Positions 61,501 to 64,000 of a stretch of 64,000 nt of DNA are shown here, one piece after another (the first letter of the stretch is position 1; every line of letters begins with the position of its first letter). Made by a program: the position numbers and the translations under genes. The notes under the pieces were generated by a model that searched no databases, was not told the DNA's origin, and saw only the letters and a program-made list of their open reading frames with translations. The stretch comes from Struthio camelus. Lineage: Eukaryota > Chordata > Aves > Struthioniformes > Struthionidae. Location: contig NC_090943.1 in the NCBI RefSeq assembly GCF_040807025.1, forward strand, positions 27,185,213 to 27,249,212. The letters run 5' to 3'.

Positions 61501-63960
61501 TGGCAAGAATTCTGATGGTAAGGTCCTAAAAGAGTTTAGATCCCCAGTCACTGTCTTGTATTAAATCATTATAGCTTTATATGTGAGTATTTGAACAGTT
61601 CTGCTGTCTTGTTTCTTCATATTCCGAATATAAACCAGTAACATAGGAATAATGAATGATTCTCCAGAGAGCTTCTTATACACATTGCTGAAAGAATGGG
61701 ATGTCTGAGAGTAATTTCTCTTTCTCAGGACTTTTCATATTAGGAAAATGGAGGACAAAAAGAAGACTTAAAAAATGGACTCAACAGCAGAAGGGATATC
61801 ATAGGATCCCATAGGAACAGGATTTGATGGTCTGCAATTGAATAATCTGAGCTCACCCAATACTATACTTTCTTTTCCCCTTTGTACCTCCACTCCCCAT
61901 GCCAAAATTTAGGTAGATTTCATTTTTGCATCACTGTACTGTGAATAGATACGCTACTACTAAATTTATTGCTTTGTGTTGAGCTTCCGAGCTTTGTGAC
62001 CAGTCAACAGACCTTTCTGTTAAGCAGTTTCAGTTCTCAAGATGGAACATCTAGCTAAGACCTGAAGTCATTAGTATACTGAGCAATGTACAGAACATCC
62101 ACAGTATGCCCTGAGGTCTTTCAGTTTCATCTGCCTGCAGGAAGAAAATATCCTTTTTGTAATTGTAGGAAATCAGTATTATTGAGTACATTTGCCTTGC
62201 AGAACAGAAAAAAAGGTTCCCAAGATGGAAGTAATGGATATTCTTTTTAGAACGAATTTTTGACTGAGGCGAACACTTACTTTTGTGTCTATTTAGGAGG
62301 AATAAAAGAGCTTGACAAGGAAAAATCATGGGCTTCAACAATATACTTACCCCTAGGAAGGTGTAAGTGGCATGCTCTAAAATAATTTTGTTGGAAATTG
62401 TATGCAGGATAATAATAGCAACACTTGTCCCAGTTTAAAAAAAAAAAAGGAAAAAAGCAAATAAAGTATTTTTAGTGACTGATAATTCAAGTAAATATAG
62501 CAAATAACAAGTAAAATGTTTTAGTGTTGAAAGGAAAACATTCAGATTTCATATGTCTACTAAATATTCATTTATTTATTCAATATATTTTTACATTATG
62601 AAAGTGGAGTCTTTGTTATACAAAGCCATACTGCTTGAAATAGAGAAATGAATCATTTGGGATATATACACATAAATCATGCAAATAAACCAAGCTTATT
62701 TGTTCTCAGGCATTTGTCATATACTTGTAGGTGCATTAAGAACATATTTTGAGGGTGAACTAAATGATTTTGTTACTTCTAACTTGCCTGAGTGAGCAGC
62801 ATTGAAGATTTGAAGATTTGTATTAGAAGGCTGGACCAAAGGGAGAAAAACAGATTAAAAACCTAAGGCCAGCTTCTCCAGAAGATGTTATTTGTGCCTA
62901 TGAACTTTTTGATAAGCAGTATACCAGCATACTCGTCGGTTTTACATTCCAACAAAAGTTTTTTCTTCTGCTGCTTTTTCTGTACCTCTGCATCTCCTTC
63001 CAACACCTGAGCACTATGGATAGAGCTACACGGCCCAGGACAGACAGTCTTGGCCAGGCAGGATGTGAGCCCGCTACAGAATGGGAGCCAGTTAATAGAT
63101 CCTGCTGTAAAAAGAGCACCTTATTTTCTTTTCCCTCCTCTCCTCTCCCTGTCCAATAGCCCCCAGCAACTTGGTTTTCTTACTTTTGCATTCAACCCCT
63201 CACCAAGTGTAGCAATGAGAGCTAACTGAACATGATGGAGCCCTGAACTTTCAGCGCAGCTAAAATGGCTGCAATTGGTACGACAGACTAGCATGTATCG
63301 TTTCAACTTTTTTCAATCATTTCAAGTATTGGCTGAGGGACAATGAAAAACCTAACAATCACTACCTGGAAGATTACTTCATAGTTTTCAGCACACAGTG
63401 CTAGGTATATATCTATTTACTATCCTCACATTGAAATTCTAGCCTTCAATGAAGAAAAAGAGACACCAAGGAAGATGCGAAGAGAAGGGAAAGTCATGCC
63501 ATAATCCTACCGACCAACAAAACCAAAAGATGTAGGAAGAGAAGTAGCAGAGTACTGATCTGATCCACTCTGGAAGAGGTACCAAGTGGTACTGTAAATA
63601 ATAAACTCTCAGTTCTTAACATTTACCTGAGCTAGAAGTTTGGTGCTTCATATCTAGGTACTTACATGGGTGTGAGAAGAAGCCACCAGTATTTCTGCAG
63701 CTTCCATAATACTCTGGTCCTAAGGAAGGACAAAGCTGTAGTTACAACATCCTACAAGACTGCAAAATACATGCATTTCAGCATGACCACTGACCCCAAC
63801 AGCATTGCCAGAATTTAAATGAATAAAAACTTCGCTTCTCCTTCCCCCCCAGCTTGTGCTCGGTATAGTTTCCCCGAGATTTCTTTGAATGCTCCTCAAA
63901 TCCAGAATGCTCTCCTTACATCCACAGTTCCCGGAGGGCCAGTAAACCAATAGCAATGAA
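58424..63960 (-). CDS. TMBIM7-like (lifeguard/BAX-inhibitor family) membrane protein, copy B; 5' end outside window
   Basis: Eight minus-strand exons join without a stop: 63960-63920, 63719-63666, 62423-62351, 61385-61348, 61263-61176, 60504-60418, 59779-59732, 58585-58424 (591 nt, 196 residues plus TGA). Every junction keeps the frame, including two that split codons. Helices visible in order: FIAIGLLAL; WWLLLTPIVAIIIL; LEHATYTFLGTVIGSIILGI; ITAFATLLLIVLAL then MTK; MTISIVSSILLLIGAAILVL; FQVIYAAFGTLLFAAD; AWSLYIHIAMLFFFTLLL. This spacing matches TMBIM/lifeguard proteins (family: FQTK, VYAxLGxLLFxxxLxxDTQ, ALxLYxDIIxIFL). Such proteins sit in ER or Golgi membranes and modulate Ca2+ and apoptosis. 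Copy B is divergent: the Cys-Cys/basic loop is deleted and the second conserved Asp is His. TMBIM membership is fairly sure; TMBIM7 rests on synteny. The N-terminal exons are right of the window. Confidence 0.75.
59732..59779 (-). CDS. TMBIM copy B: 48-nt exon
   Basis: Acceptor TTCCTACAG, donor GTAAGT, 16 codons: KFQVIYAAFGTLLFAA. Best family match in the gene (lifeguard VYAALGALLFT). Confidence 0.82.
60418..60504 (-). CDS. TMBIM copy B: 87-nt exon
   Basis: Acceptor TCCTCAG, donor GTAAGT, 29 codons, phase 0: KTLTSMTISIVSSILLLIGA, then AILVLTNSS. One hydrophobic helix. Confidence 0.77.
61176..61263 (-). CDS. TMBIM copy B: 88-nt exon
   Basis: Acceptor GTCTTAG, donor GTAAGT. SHDTMTLMQVGEITAFATLL, then LIVLALMTK; aligns with the family segment YNTxxVLLAxGIT, then FxFQTK. 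Confidence 0.8.
61348..61385 (-). CDS. TMBIM copy B: 38-nt exon
   Basis: Acceptor GTCTTAG, donor GTAAGT. TVIGSIILGIIS plus GA, which with the next T makes Asp. Confidence 0.78.
62351..62423 (-). CDS. TMBIM copy B: 73-nt exon (21 nt shorter than copy A)
   Basis: Acceptor GGACAAG, donor GTAAGT. It encodes VAIIILHTISNKIILEHATY, then TFLG. Compared with copy A it lacks seven codons around the Cys-Cys/basic loop, in frame. Confidence 0.75.
63666..63719 (-). CDS. TMBIM copy B: 54-nt exon
   Basis: Acceptor CCTTAG, donor GTAAGT. In the frame imposed by both neighbours it reads TRVLWKLQKYWWLLLTP. The second W of YWW aligns with the Trp of the family's NPW motif. Confidence 0.7.
63920..63960 (-). CDS. 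TMBIM copy B: end of TM1 exon
   Basis: Donor GTAAGG. FIAIGLLALRELW plus two bases of a Met codon, aligning with AVGIICLFVYW of copy A. A CAG acceptor precedes 63960 after a pyrimidine-rich stretch, but the frame also stays open to the window edge, so the exon may be longer, as in copy A (79 nt). Confidence 0.6.
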
Positions 63961-64000
63961 CTGAAATGGCAAAGACGAATGATGAAGAGTAACAGATAAG

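Noticed and set aside
63666-63719. Alternative frame of the 54-nt exon (DQSIMEAAEILVASSHTH)
   Set aside because: Although open and vaguely similar to copy A in the same frame, it cannot be joined to the next exon, whose TMBIM frame is clear; the other frame fits both junctions.
63720-63956. 78-codon minus-strand frame at the right edge
   Set aside because: It is a read-through of the copy B intron in a different frame from the exons.
56103-64000. PEX1 or an endogenous retroviral envelope, as found near GATAD1 in mammals
   Set aside because: No AAA-ATPase motif and no retroviral reading frame or LTR is visible; the minus-strand exons are TMBIM-type.

Overview
The window is vertebrate nuclear DNA, most likely from a bird. 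The evidence is GT-AG introns, three genes whose exons can be joined in frame, one 5'-truncated CR1 retroposon whose 3' end carries the avian-type 8-bp repeat ATTCTGTG, very few other transposons, and an extremely GC-rich CpG island. There is no bacterial or viral gene organisation.

Layout. Positions 286-38459 (+) hold the last 17 coding exons of ANKIB1, an ankyrin-repeat RBR-type ubiquitin ligase. They join without a frameshift into 926 residues plus stop. The first coding exons lie to the left of the window. The 3' UTR runs to about 40.73 kb. GATAD1 (+) has its CpG-island promoter at about 51.65-52.96 kb and five coding exons between 52397 and 56102, giving 250 residues. ANKIB1 next to GATAD1 matches the order I remember for mammalian 7q21/mouse chr 5.

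The most interesting part is on the minus strand. Two related sets of short exons encode TMBIM (BAX-inhibitor/lifeguard) type membrane proteins, and they flank GATAD1. Copy A (48492 down to 44189, between ANKIB1 and GATAD1) has five recognisable exons with good splice sites. It carries two in-frame TGA codons and I cannot find its C-terminal exons, so I call it a decaying pseudogene. Copy B (about 63960 down to 58424, right of GATAD1, 5' end outside the window) is open through eight exons to a stop. It is divergent: it has lost seven codons found in copy A and has His where the family normally has an Asp near the C terminus. Exon lengths of 54, 94 or 73, 38 and 88 nt with identical phases tie the two copies together. 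By position and family both are TMBIM7 (LFG5)-like. None of these exons stands out as a long open reading frame, so ordinary ORF scanning would miss both.

The rest is introns and intergenic DNA with microsatellites, small direct repeats, GC-rich patches, a GGGGCC hexanucleotide tract in the GATAD1 5' leader and some open frames of doubtful coding value.
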